From: Flavobacterium restrictum | Lineage (GTDB): Bacteria; Bacteroidota; Bacteroidia; Flavobacteriales; Flavobacteriaceae | NCBI RefSeq assembly: GCF_007097245.1 | Contig: NZ_VJZT01000002.1 | Span: forward strand, 303,859-367,858 | DNA length: 64,000 nucleotides | Direction of reading: 5' to 3' | Shown here: one piece after another, positions 33,291 through 41,270 of the stretch | Numbering within the stretch: the first letter of the stretch is position 1 | How the letters are laid out: every line of letters begins with the position of its first letter | Program-made: the position numbers and the translations under genes | Notes under the pieces: generated by a model | The model's input: only the letters and a program-made list of their open reading frames with translations | What the model was told of the DNA's origin: nothing | Databases searched by the model: none

Positions 33291-35852
33291 TTGAAAAAGA
33301 TTTCCACAAAAATAGTAGCATTTATTCTAATTGCAATATTTATTTCGGCATGTAATTCTTTAAAAAGAGTTCCTGACGGCAAACATCTCCTTACTAAAAA
33401 CCAAATTTTAGTAAATGACAAAGCGGTAAAAGAGGAAGTGCTCTTTAATCAATTGTATCAAAAACCCAACAGCACCTTGCTGGGGTATAAACTGCGATTG
33501 AACCTTTACAATGCGGCAAATTTGAATCCTGACTCTACCTACCAAGCTAAATTTACCAATCATCCCGGAAAATACGAACGTATGTCGAAATGGTTATCTG
33601 CCAAGCAAGTGGATCGTTTAGGAAAATCATTTTACTACCATGGCATTCATGATTTTTTAAAAAAAGTAGGCGAACCTCCCGTAATAATTGACCGTACCAG
33701 AGCTGACAAATCCGTGTTGCGATTGAAATATTATTACATCAACAATGGCTATTTTAATGTAAAAACCAGTTATAGTATTGACACCATTGCTCCTAAAAAA
33801 GCGGCTATAAAATATGCCATTCAGTTGGGCAACCCCTTTCTTTTGGACTCTTTGAAAACGAGTATTCGAACACCTGCTTTGGATTCTTTGTACCAAAAAA
33901 ACAAATTGAACAGCGTTATAAAAACTGGAAATCAATACAAAGTAGCTGATTTTGAAGAGGAAAAAAATAGAATCAGTACCAATTTTAGAAACAATGGCGT
34001 CTATCATTTTCAGCCTAATTATGTAAGTTTCAACATTGACACCATTGGTAAAGTCAACAAAGCCAATGTCAATTTGATCATTAATAATTATTCCTATCAG
34101 GAAAAAGATTCCAGTAAAACCGAGCCGTTTCGAGTTTTCAAAATTAGTGCTGTCAAAATTTACACGGATTATTCGCCTACCAATAGCAACGCTACCGTGA
34201 CGGACAGTACCACATTTAACAATTTTATATTGTATAGCCACGGCAAATTAAAATACAAACCTCACGCCATAACCGATGCGATTTTTATCAATAAGGGAAT
34301 GCTTTTTGCTGATTTTAGAACCGTTCTGACCAACCGGTATTTGAACAATCTCAAAATTTTTAATTACCCCAGCATTCAATACGAAGTCGACAAAAAAGAT
34401 TCCACCGCACATTCCTTGATTGCCAAAGTGTATTTGACACCCAGAAAAAAATATAGTTTTGGCTGGACTTCGGATATTACACATTCTAACATTCAAGATT
34501 TTGGAATTGGAATGAGCATTTCGCAATCCATTAGAAACGTTTTTAATGGTGCCGAAACCTTTGAGATTGCGGCAAGAGGCAACATTGGATCATCAAAAGA
34601 TTTGGCCAATCCCAACAACGCCTTTTTCAATGTAACCGAATATGGTTTGGATTTAAAATTAAACATTCCCAGATTGTTCACCCCTTTTAATACCGAGAAA
34701 ATCATTCCAAAAAGCATGATTCCGTATACACAAATTACAGCGGGTTTTGCCAAACAAAGAAACATAGGACTTGACAAAGAAAATTTCACTGGCGCCATCA
34801 CCTACAATTGGACGCCCAAACGCAACAATACCGCTCGTTTTGATTTGTTTAATGTACAATTTGTTCGGAATTTGAATCCATTAAACTATTTTAATGTGTA
34901 CAAATCCTCCTATAAAGCATTGAACGCCATAGGAAAAACGTACAATGTAGATCCGCTTAATTTTGACAATATTGACGATAAAAATTTACTTATACCATCG
35001 GGAACGACCGGGTTTACTCAAAATGTATTTGATCAAACTACCACTTTGAAACCTACCGATGCCAAATACAAAGAGGTCGAAAGCATTGAGGAAAGAAGAA
35101 AACGATTGACCGAAAATGATTTTATTCTAGCGACCAATTATACGTTTACCAAAACAACCAAGAAAGACTTGCAAGACAATACCTTCTATCAATTTAAAGT
35201 CAAGGTAGAATCAGCGGGCTCGTTGCTGACTATGATTTCTAAAGCCAGTAATTTGCAAAAAAATGCCAATAATAATTATGAAATTTTCAATCTAGAATAT
35301 TCCGAATACTTAAAAACCGAGTTTGACTATATCAAACATTGGGATTTATCCAAACAAAAAGTACTGGCAGTGCGAACGTTTTTTGGTATTGCAATCCCTT
35401 TTGGCAACTCAAAATACGTTCCTTTTTCTAGAAGTTATTTTTCAGGTGGATCTAATGACAATAGGGCTTGGCAACCGTATGGACTGGGACCTGGGAGCAG
35501 CGGAGGCGTCAATGATTTTAACGAAGCCAATATGAAAATTGCCATTAGTGGCGAGTTTAGATTCAAGATATTGGGAAGTCTAAAAGGAGCTCTTTTTGCC
35601 GATGCAGGCAATATTTGGAATGTCCTAGACAATGTCACCGATGAAAAATCAACTTTTACAAGTCTAAAAGATTTAGAAGATATCGCTTTGGGAACTGGAT
35701 TTGGTATGCGATACGACTTTAGCTTCTTTGTCGTTCGTTTTGATTTGGGCTTTAAAACCTACAATCCTGCCTATGTATTGGGCGATCGATGGTTCAAAGA
35801 ATACAATTTTGGACACTCTGTTTTAAATTTTGGAATTAATTACCCATTCTAA
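33291..35852 (+). CDS. tamL: TamL-type lipoprotein, BamA/TamA family outer-membrane protein
   Basis: An 853-residue lipoprotein (lipobox ISAC at about residues 18-21, FISACNSLKRV). It carries POTRA-like domains at about 30-370 and a C-terminal Omp85 barrel (about 400-853) ending SVLNFGINYPF. The barrel contains the Omp85 signature near 715-745 (SYFSGGSNDNRAWQPYGLGP). This architecture, a lipid-anchored TamA relative, is the TamL type of Bacteroidota, expected to act with TamB in barrel or lipid handling at the envelope. No tamB is in the window. The start is an unusual TTG codon at 33291; the ATG alternatives lie too far inside. Confidence 0.88.
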   Translation: MKKISTKIVAFILIAIFISACNSLKRVPDGKHLLTKNQILVNDKAVKEEVLFNQLYQKPNSTLLGYKLRLNLYNAANLNPDSTYQAKFTNHPGKYERMSKWLSAKQVDRLGKSFYYHGIHDFLKKVGEPPVIIDRTRADKSVLRLKYYYINNGYFNVKTSYSIDTIAPKKAAIKYAIQLGNPFLLDSLKTSIRTPALDSLYQKNKLNSVIKTGNQYKVADFEEEKNRISTNFRNNGVYHFQPNYVSFNIDTIGKVNKANVNLIINNYSYQEKDSSKTEPFRVFKISAVKIYTDYSPTNSNATVTDSTTFNNFILYSHGKLKYKPHAITDAIFINKGMLFADFRTVLTNRYLNNLKIFNYPSIQYEVDKKDSTAHSLIAKVYLTPRKKYSFGWTSDITHSNIQDFGIGMSISQSIRNVFNGAETFEIAARGNIGSSKDLANPNNAFFNVTEYGLDLKLNIPRLFTPFNTEKIIPKSMIPYTQITAGFAKQRNIGLDKENFTGAITYNWTPKRNNTARFDLFNVQFVRNLNPLNYFNVYKSSYKALNAIGKTYNVDPLNFDNIDDKNLLIPSGTTGFTQNVFDQTTTLKPTDAKYKEVESIEERRKRLTENDFILATNYTFTKTTKKDLQDNTFYQFKVKVESAGSLLTMISKASNLQKNANNNYEIFNLEYSEYLKTEFDYIKHWDLSKQKVLAVRTFFGIAIPFGNSKYVPFSRSYFSGGSNDNRAWQPYGLGPGSSGGVNDFNEANMKIAISGEFRFKILGSLKGALFADAGNIWNVLDNVTDEKSTFTSLKDLEDIALGTGFGMRYDFSFFVVRFDLGFKTYNPAYVLGDRWFKEYNFGHSVLNFGINYPF

Positions 35853-35865
35853 TTCAAGAAATTCT

Positions 35866-35873
35866 TATTTTTG
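35866..35873 (+). promoter_or_regulatory. -7 element for fbaA
   Basis: TATTTTTG is an exact -7 match, 38 bases before the fbaA ATG and just after tamL. No TTG at the usual distance was seen. Confidence 0.45.
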
Positions 35874-35911
35874 CAAACTAAAAACTAAAAAACAATTTAA
35901 AAAAAAGGACA

Positions 35912-36979
35912 ATGGCACACAACATAAAACCGGGAGTAGCTACAGGAGATCAGGTTCAGGAAATTTTTAATTATGCAAAAGAAAAAGGATTTGCATTACC
36001 TGCAGTAAATGTTACAGGATCTAATACAATCAATGGCGTTCTAGAAACAGCTGCAAAATTGAATGCCCCAGTTATCATTCAGTTTTCGAATGGTGGAGCA
36101 CAATTTAATGCTGGAAAAGGACTTTCGAATGTAGGTGAAAAAGCCGCTATTGCTGGTGGAATTGCTGGAGCAAAACACATTCATACCTTGGCCGAAGCTT
36201 ACGGAGCAACTGTAATTTTACACACGGATCACTGTGCCAAAAAACTATTACCTTGGATTGATGGTTTATTAGATGCTTCCGAAGCCCATTTTGCTGCAAC
36301 AGGAAAACCATTGTTTTCGTCGCACATGATTGATTTATCCGAAGAGCCAATTGAAGAAAACATCGAAATTTGCAAAGGATATTTAGAAAGAATGAGCAAA
36401 ATGGGAATGACACTAGAAATCGAACTTGGCATCACTGGTGGAGAAGAAGATGGTGTTGACAACTCTGATGTAGATAGCTCAAAATTATACACACAACCTT
36501 CAGAAGTATCGTATGCTTATGAAGAATTATCAAAAGTAAGCCCAAGATTTACAATTGCAGCTTCTTTTGGAAACGTTCACGGAGTTTACAAACCAGGAAA
36601 TGTAAAATTGACACCAAAAATCCTAAAAAACTCTCAAGATTACGTTCAAGAAAAATTCAAAACAGGACCAAACCCAGTTGATTTTGTTTTTCACGGTGGA
36701 TCAGGATCTACATTAGAAGAAATCAGAGAAGGAATTAGCTACGGCGTTATCAAAATGAACATCGATACTGATTTACAATTCGCTTTTACTGAAGGAATTC
36801 GTGATTATATGGTAAAAAATATTGATTACCTAAAAACACAAATTGGCAATCCAGAAGGTGCTGATGCTCCTAACAAAAAATACTACGATCCAAGAAAATG
36901 GTTGCGTGAAAGTGAAGTGACTTTCAATACAAGACTAGAACAAGCATTTGCTGACTTGAACAACGTGAATACACTATAA
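35912..36979 (+). CDS. fbaA: Fructose-bisphosphate aldolase, class II
   Basis: A 355-residue zinc-dependent aldolase of glycolysis and gluconeogenesis. AVNVTGSNTINGVLETAAKL opens the barrel; the zinc histidines are in ILHTDHCAKKLLPW (about residues 105-118) and later FGNVHGVYKPGNV and DFVFHGGSGSTLEEIREGIS. Length fits the E. coli FbaA type (class IIA). Codons are typical of a highly expressed gene. The Fbp phosphatase of the same route is at 6.3 kb. accD follows after 91 bases that contain a strong AT-rich hairpin. Confidence 0.97.
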   Translation: MAHNIKPGVATGDQVQEIFNYAKEKGFALPAVNVTGSNTINGVLETAAKLNAPVIIQFSNGGAQFNAGKGLSNVGEKAAIAGGIAGAKHIHTLAEAYGATVILHTDHCAKKLLPWIDGLLDASEAHFAATGKPLFSSHMIDLSEEPIEENIEICKGYLERMSKMGMTLEIELGITGGEEDGVDNSDVDSSKLYTQPSEVSYAYEELSKVSPRFTIAASFGNVHGVYKPGNVKLTPKILKNSQDYVQEKFKTGPNPVDFVFHGGSGSTLEEIREGISYGVIKMNIDTDLQFAFTEGIRDYMVKNIDYLKTQIGNPEGADAPNKKYYDPRKWLRESEVTFNTRLEQAFADLNNVNTL

Positions 36980-36984
36980 ATTCA

Positions 36985-37061
36985 AATTATGAATTATAAA
37001 TTATAAATTATGAATTACATGGTGTTCATAATTTATAATTCATAATTCATAATTCATAATT
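36985..37061. repeat. AATTATG heptamer array forming a 30-bp hairpin
   Basis: Between fbaA and accD, AATTATG and AATTATA heptamers run in one orientation (36985-37014) and their complements in the other (37025-37061). The two arms pair over 30 bases with one mismatch, around the loop TTACATGGTG (37015-37024). No T-run follows. The stem ends nine bases before the accD ATG. Confidence 0.9.
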
Positions 37062-37070
37062 AAAATAATC

Positions 37071-37925
37071 ATGGCTTGGTTTAAAAGAAAAGAAAAAGGA
37101 ATCACAACAGCTACCGAGGACAAAATGGATGTTCCAAAAGGGCTTTGGTACAAATCCCCTACTGGTAAAATCATTGATGCTGACGAACTAGCGCGTAATT
37201 TATACGTAAGTCCCGAAGATGATTTTCATGTTAGAATAGGGAGTGATGTCTATTTCGAAATTTTATTCGACAACAATGAATTTGTTGAATTGGATAAAAA
37301 CATGACCTCCAAAGATACCTTGCATTTTGTAGATACCAAGAAATATGCCGACCGTTTGAAAGACGTGATGGAAAAAACCAAACTCAAAGATGCGGTTCGC
37401 ACCGGAGTTGGAAAATCAAAAGGCAAAGAAGTAGTTATTTGTTGTATGGATTTTGCCTTTATTGGCGGTTCTATGGGTGGCGTTGTTGGCGAAAAAATAG
37501 TACGTGGTATTGATCACGCTATCAAAAACCAATTGCCCTTTATCATGATTTCAAAATCAGGTGGAGCGCGTATGATGGAAGCAGCTTATTCCTTGATGCA
37601 ACTGGCCAAAACATCTGTAAAACTAGCACAACTAGCCGAAGCTAAATTGCCATACATTTCCTTATGTACCGATCCCACAACGGGCGGAACAACGGCTTCC
37701 TATGCCATGCTAGGCGACATTAACATCTCGGAACCCGGCGCATTAATAGGTTTTGCTGGACCAAGAGTCGTGCGAGACACCACAGGAAAAGATCTACCCG
37801 AAGGGTTTCAAACCGCAGAATTCCTCTTGGAACACGGCTTTTTGGACTTTATAACCCCTCGAAAAGAATTGAAAGACAAGATCAACTTGTACATCGATTT
37901 GATTCAAAATAACAATATTAGATAA
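37071..37925 (+). CDS. accD: Acetyl-CoA carboxylase carboxyltransferase, beta subunit (no zinc ribbon)
   Basis: A 284-residue beta subunit that, with AccA, transfers the carboxyl group from biotin to acetyl-CoA in fatty-acid synthesis. The catalytic crotonase-like region has [20 protein letters not shown] (about 125-144), [20 protein letters not shown] (about 163-182) and [14 protein letters not shown]. Proteobacterial AccD opens with a four-cysteine zinc ribbon; here that segment reads [20 protein letters not shown] then [12 protein letters not shown] and has no cysteine at all. A terminator follows. Confidence 0.96.
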   Translation: MAWFKRKEKGITTATEDKMDVPKGLWYKSPTGKIIDADELARNLYVSPEDDFHVRIGSDVYFEILFDNNEFVELDKNMTSKDTLHFVDTKKYADRLKDVMEKTKLKDAVRTGVGKSKGKEVVICCMDFAFIGGSMGGVVGEKIVRGIDHAIKNQLPFIMISKSGGARMMEAAYSLMQLAKTSVKLAQLAEAKLPYISLCTDPTTGGTTASYAMLGDINISEPGALIGFAGPRVVRDTTGKDLPEGFQTAEFLLEHGFLDFITPRKELKDKINLYIDLIQNNNIR

Positions 37926-37927
37926 AC

Positions 37928-37957
37928 AAAAATCCCGAGCCATCGGGATTTTTTTTG
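37928..37957 (+). terminator. Terminator after accD
   Basis: AAAAATCCCGA (37928-37938) and TCGGGATTTTT (37943-37953) pair around GCCA and are followed by T to 37957, two bases after the accD stop. Confidence 0.9.
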
Positions 37958-38117
37958 GTTTTGTGTTTTCTGTAAGAGCAAAAGAGGAATACGCTCTTGC
38001 AGGATAATCTAAATAAAAAAATGCAAAATCACCTGATAATCCGCAAGTAAGTTCCGAGAAAAATATACTTGTTTGAATGATGAGTTAGCCGTAATTGTGT
38101 TAAATTTGTTTTAATTG

Positions 38118-38317
38118 CTCTCGTAAGTAGGCACGGATTGCAAATCATAAGTGTTCGAAACATGATATGCATATTTATTTTGAACATTATTTTTACTCAA
38201 ATTGAGCTTTTTTCATCAGAAAAACAAAACCTTTTAGCCGATTTAATTAGGTGTAAAATTTTAAAGACAAGGTTTCGAACACTTATGATTGCAAATCTGC
38301 GGTATCCTACACGAGAG
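38118..38317. repeat. 200-bp REPIN/MITE-like inverted-repeat element
   Basis: Two inverted arms of about 44 nt frame a 110-bp AT-rich core. A perfect 19-bp section (38143-38161 with 38272-38290, containing ATAAGTGTTCGAAAC) is followed outward by a gapped match and an outer CTCTCGT (38118-38124)/ACGAGAG (38311-38317). Each arm also contains the near-palindrome GATTGCAAATC. It lies in the 492-base gap 37926-38417; 37958-38117 holds nothing else I can identify. A 61-codon frame inside is not credible. No transposase is present. Confidence 0.85.
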
Positions 38318-38378
38318 GTTTAGTGAATATCCGAGCGATCGGGTTAATGTATTCCCTCCACCTTCTCAAAATATTTCT

Positions 38379-38386
38379 TATTTTTG
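38379..38386 (+). promoter_or_regulatory. -7 element for gamma carbonic anhydrase gene
   Basis: TATTTTTG is an exact -7 match, 31 bases before the ATG at 38418. There is no TTG at the usual spacing. Confidence 0.5.
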
Positions 38387-38417
38387 AACACCAATACAAT
38401 TCTAAACAATACTACTC

Positions 38418-38936
38418 ATGCTACTAAAATCCGTAAACGGTAAATCTCCCGTAATTCCTGATGATTGTTATGTTGCCGAAAACGCTACTATTGTGGGCGA
38501 TGTGCGTTTTGGATCCTCTTGTAGTGTGTGGTTTAATGCAGTACTGCGGGGCGATGTGAATTTTATAAAAATTGGGAATAAAGTCAACATTCAAGATGGT
38601 GCTGTGGTGCACTGTACGTATCAAAAACATCCTACCATTATAGGCAATAATGTTTCAATAGGACACAATGCCATTGTGCATGGTTGTACTATTCATGACA
38701 ATGTTTTGATTGGAATGGGCGCTATCATAATGGATAATTGTGTGGTCGAAAGCAACTCGATTGTTGCTGCAGGTGCTGTTGTTACGCAAAACACTGTTAT
38801 TGCTACGGGATCCATATATGCAGGCGTTCCTGCCAAGAAAGTGAAGGATATTGACCAATCTAATTTTGCTGGCGAAATAGAACGAATTGCTACTAATTAT
38901 GTGATGTATTCGAGCTGGTTCAAGGACGAAGAATAA
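38418..38936 (+). CDS. Gamma carbonic anhydrase family protein
   Basis: A 172-residue left-handed beta-helix protein of the gamma-carbonic-anhydrase/PaaY family. Hexapeptide repeats run through about residues 15-140 (for example IVGDVRFGSSCSVWFNAVLR and IIGNNVSIGHNAIVHGCTIH). Metal-binding histidines are placed as in the family: VVHCTY near 68, IGHNAIVHGC near 85-92. It may hydrate CO2 or only bind metal; the catalytic glutamate cannot be assigned safely. It is alone on the plus strand after the REPIN-like element and converges with the response-regulator operon. The gap 38937-39051 shows no clear terminator. Confidence 0.9.
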   Translation: MLLKSVNGKSPVIPDDCYVAENATIVGDVRFGSSCSVWFNAVLRGDVNFIKIGNKVNIQDGAVVHCTYQKHPTIIGNNVSIGHNAIVHGCTIHDNVLIGMGAIIMDNCVVESNSIVAAGAVVTQNTVIATGSIYAGVPAKKVKDIDQSNFAGEIERIATNYVMYSSWFKDEE

Positions 38937-39051
38937 GTTATACCACTACTGCTTAAGTAGCTTGTAGCCATTAGCTTTAAAGTCAATGTTTTAAACTTTA
39001 AAAATATATTGTTAAATTATTTCAAGTACTTATAAAATAGTGTTGGTGTTA

Positions 39052-39765
39052 TTACAAGTTAATCTTTTCGAAAAAAGCATTTTTATAGCTTTCGCTAATA
39101 GGAATGCGTTTATCGGCAATAATGACTTTGTTTTTTTGGATGGATTTCACGTGCTTGATATTGATGATATACGAACGGTGAATGCGAGCAAAACCTTTGG
39201 CCGAAAGTTGGTTTTCGAGTTTGATTAAACTAATTAAGGTTAAGGTATATTTAGTATCCGTAGTATAAATTTTTACGTAATCCTTTAAGCCTTCGATGAA
39301 TAATATATCCGAAAAATTCAGTTTTACATTTTCATATTCTGCCCTTACAAACATAAAATCTTGTTCAATTTCTGGGGCTTGCAGTGCTACTGGAATTGGC
39401 GCAAGCGGTTGCGGATTAAAAAGTTGTTGGGCTCTGGAAACCGATTTCAAAAACCGATGAAACGGAATGGGTTTTACTAAATAATCCACCGCACCCAGAT
39501 TAAATCCTTCGACAGCATAATTAGAATAGGCCGTTGTAAAAATGATTAGTGGTTTTTTCTCGATGGCATTTATAAAATCAATTCCTGAAAAATGTGGCAT
39601 TTCGATATCCAAAAAAATCAAATCCACCGTTGTCATATTGAGTGTCGAGAGCGCATCGATAGCATTTGTAAATGTGTTCACGAGTTCTAACGAATCTACT
39701 TTACTAACAAATTCCTTAAGCAAATCGACCGCTAATGGTTCGTCATCTATAATTACACATTTCAT
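39052..39765 (-). CDS. LytTR-family response regulator
   Basis: A 237-residue transcription factor. Residues 1-118 are a receiver domain: acidic pocket DDE at 7-9, phospho-acceptor Asp53 in FLDIEMPHFSG, Thr77/78 in IIFTTAYS and Lys98 in DYLVKPIP. Residues ~140-235 form a LytTR DNA-binding domain (LFIEGLKDYVKIYTTDTKYT, RIHRSYIINIKHVKSIQKNK). It should be phosphorylated by the sensor kinase encoded 37 bases upstream. Targets are unknown; the envelope genes upstream in the same strand array are good candidates. Confidence 0.95.
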   Translation of the reverse strand: MKCVIIDDEPLAVDLLKEFVSKVDSLELVNTFTNAIDALSTLNMTTVDLIFLDIEMPHFSGIDFINAIEKKPLIIFTTAYSNYAVEGFNLGAVDYLVKPIPFHRFLKSVSRAQQLFNPQPLAPIPVALQAPEIEQDFMFVRAEYENVKLNFSDILFIEGLKDYVKIYTTDTKYTLTLISLIKLENQLSAKGFARIHRSYIINIKHVKSIQKNKVIIADKRIPISESYKNAFFEKINL

Positions 39766-39802
39766 TTTTTATCAATTTTTAGCCTTCCCGATAGCCTGTG
39801 GC

Positions 39803-40903
39803 TTACATAGAAGTCTGGATTTTATCTAATTTTAAATTCAAATGGACACTATATTTAGCATCCGACTCGGTAATGGTCAGTTGATGCGCATTTGGATACA
39901 ACAAATTTAAACGATTTTCGATATTAGACAATCCAATTCCTGAATTATCGGGATCTCGTACGTACTCTTCGACTTTATTTTCTACAAAAAAATCCAAAAC
40001 CGTTCCTACAATGGTAATTTTAATTTTTACATAAGCGGCTCCTTTGTAATCCGTGCCATATTTGAAAGCATTTTCTATAAAGGAGATTAAAAGCAGCGGC
40101 TCAATGAACTTATTCTTGGTATCGCCATGAATATTGATGGTGATATTCTCGATATTATTCAATCGTAATTTTTGTAATTCGATATAATTTTGAATGTAGT
40201 TGATTTCTTTTTCTAGGAATACAAATTTGTTATCCGTTTCATACAGCATATAGCGCATGAGTTCCGATAGCGTTACGATGGCATCCGGAACTAAATCGGA
40301 TTTTTTGTGTGCCAAAGAATAAATACTATTGAGTGAGTTAAACAAAAAATGCGGGTTGGTTTGCTTTCTCAAATAAATCAACTCGGCGGCTTGGCGTTGT
40401 GCCTCGGCAATTAATTCATTTTGCTGGTTGTTGTAATACTCGGATAAGGTTTTGATAATGGTGCTAATGGCAACCACCAGAATATAAAAAAAAGAAGGGA
40501 TAATTTTGAAAGCAAAAGGCTGTTTTCTATGAAAAAAACGGTCATTGAAAACCGCTTTCCCAGCTCCATTCATCATTTTGTGTTGTCCAAACTCTTTGGG
40601 AATTACCATTTGGAATTCCGGTATAAAATACAAAATTCGAAGGGTCATAAAAACCGTTATAAGCCCCAGAATGCAGGCTAAATAATGCCAGTATTTTTTT
40701 TCTAAAAGAAATAAAGGAATGAAATAGAAATAGTTAAGATAAAACAAAACGATTCCCGAAATCCATTGGGCATAAAAATCGCTATTGATTCTAAAAGGGC
40801 CTTCGTAAAACTGAATTAAAGAGGCAACTATAAAAAAACACCAAATAATACTATGAAACAGTATGGTATTCGAATCATTCTTTTTTAGTGTATTTAAATT
40901 CAT
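39803..40903 (-). CDS. Sensor histidine kinase, LytS/YpdA type
   Basis: A 366-residue inner-membrane sensor kinase. Four hydrophobic helices occupy about residues 15-31, 47-63, 75-95 and 135-152; there is no extended periplasmic sensor. The kinase region has the phospho-acceptor motif QTNPHFLFNSLNS (His ~185, PF06580) and the ATPase boxes PLLLISFIENAFKYG (about 268-282) and SGIGLSNIENRL (about 325-336). It pairs with the LytTR regulator downstream and starts one base after the DUF4907 stop, so the three are likely co-transcribed. Confidence 0.94.
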   Translation of the reverse strand: MNLNTLKKNDSNTILFHSIIWCFFIVASLIQFYEGPFRINSDFYAQWISGIVLFYLNYFYFIPLFLLEKKYWHYLACILGLITVFMTLRILYFIPEFQMVIPKEFGQHKMMNGAGKAVFNDRFFHRKQPFAFKIIPSFFYILVVAISTIIKTLSEYYNNQQNELIAEAQRQAAELIYLRKQTNPHFLFNSLNSIYSLAHKKSDLVPDAIVTLSELMRYMLYETDNKFVFLEKEINYIQNYIELQKLRLNNIENITINIHGDTKNKFIEPLLLISFIENAFKYGTDYKGAAYVKIKITIVGTVLDFFVENKVEEYVRDPDNSGIGLSNIENRLNLLYPNAHQLTITESDAKYSVHLNLKLDKIQTSM

Positions 40904-40904
40904 T

Positions 40905-41270
40905 TTAGGTTTTTATAGCTAATACAATTAATTCATTTCTGGTTACAGTTGGCGACAAATCGGCTTTTAATTTTTGTAAAACAAGATTCCCAACTTTAAG
41001 GGCTTCTTCCTCGGTATAAAAACTTTTATTTTCACTAATTACAGGAATTACGGTTTGCTTGATAATGATTTTGCCGTTATTAGTAATCACATATCCCCAG
41101 CCTGTGGGCGTTTTTAAGGAAACTAGGTTTAAATTTTGTTTATTATGACAAGCAATGAAGAACATTAAACTGCCTAAAAGTAGTACTTTTTCTTTTGAAA
41201 TTCCAAAAGAAAAATTCTTCTGGATTGTCGCCCAGAAGAATTTAGTGGTGGTATTAGTTATCATCGTCAT
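40905..41270 (-). CDS. DUF4907 domain protein, probable lipoprotein
   Basis: A 121-residue protein of the DUF4907 family: KTPTGWGYVITNNGKIIIKQ (about residues 53-72), TVIPVI, then FYTEEEALKVGNLVLQKLKA (about 85-104) and PTVTRNELIVL. A hydrophobic VLLLGSLMFFIAC with a lipobox precedes it (Cys about 41), which indicates membrane anchoring outside the cytoplasm. The start is uncertain: the ATG at 41270 overlaps the kelch stop by 17 bases and makes the first 20 codons pass through a terminator-like hairpin. Length 121 depends on that start. It lies directly upstream of the sensor kinase. Confidence 0.75.
   Translation of the reverse strand: MTMITNTTTKFFWATIQKNFSFGISKEKVLLLGSLMFFIACHNKQNLNLVSLKTPTGWGYVITNNGKIIIKQTVIPVISENKSFYTEEEALKVGNLVLQKLKADLSPTVTRNELIVLAIKT
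41202..41243 (-). terminator. Terminator-like hairpin inside the DUF4907 reading frame
   Basis: On the minus strand a perfect 12-bp stem AAATTCTTCTGG (41243-41232) and CCAGAAGAATTT (41223-41212), loop GCGACAAT, is followed by TTCTTTTGG. It starts 11 bases after the kelch stop, so it looks like the kelch terminator, yet the downstream frame continues through it. Confidence 0.7.

Noticed and set aside
38138..38323. 61-codon frame within the 200-bp element
   Set aside because: It coincides with the inverted-repeat element and has no ribosome site, no family match and no conserved composition.
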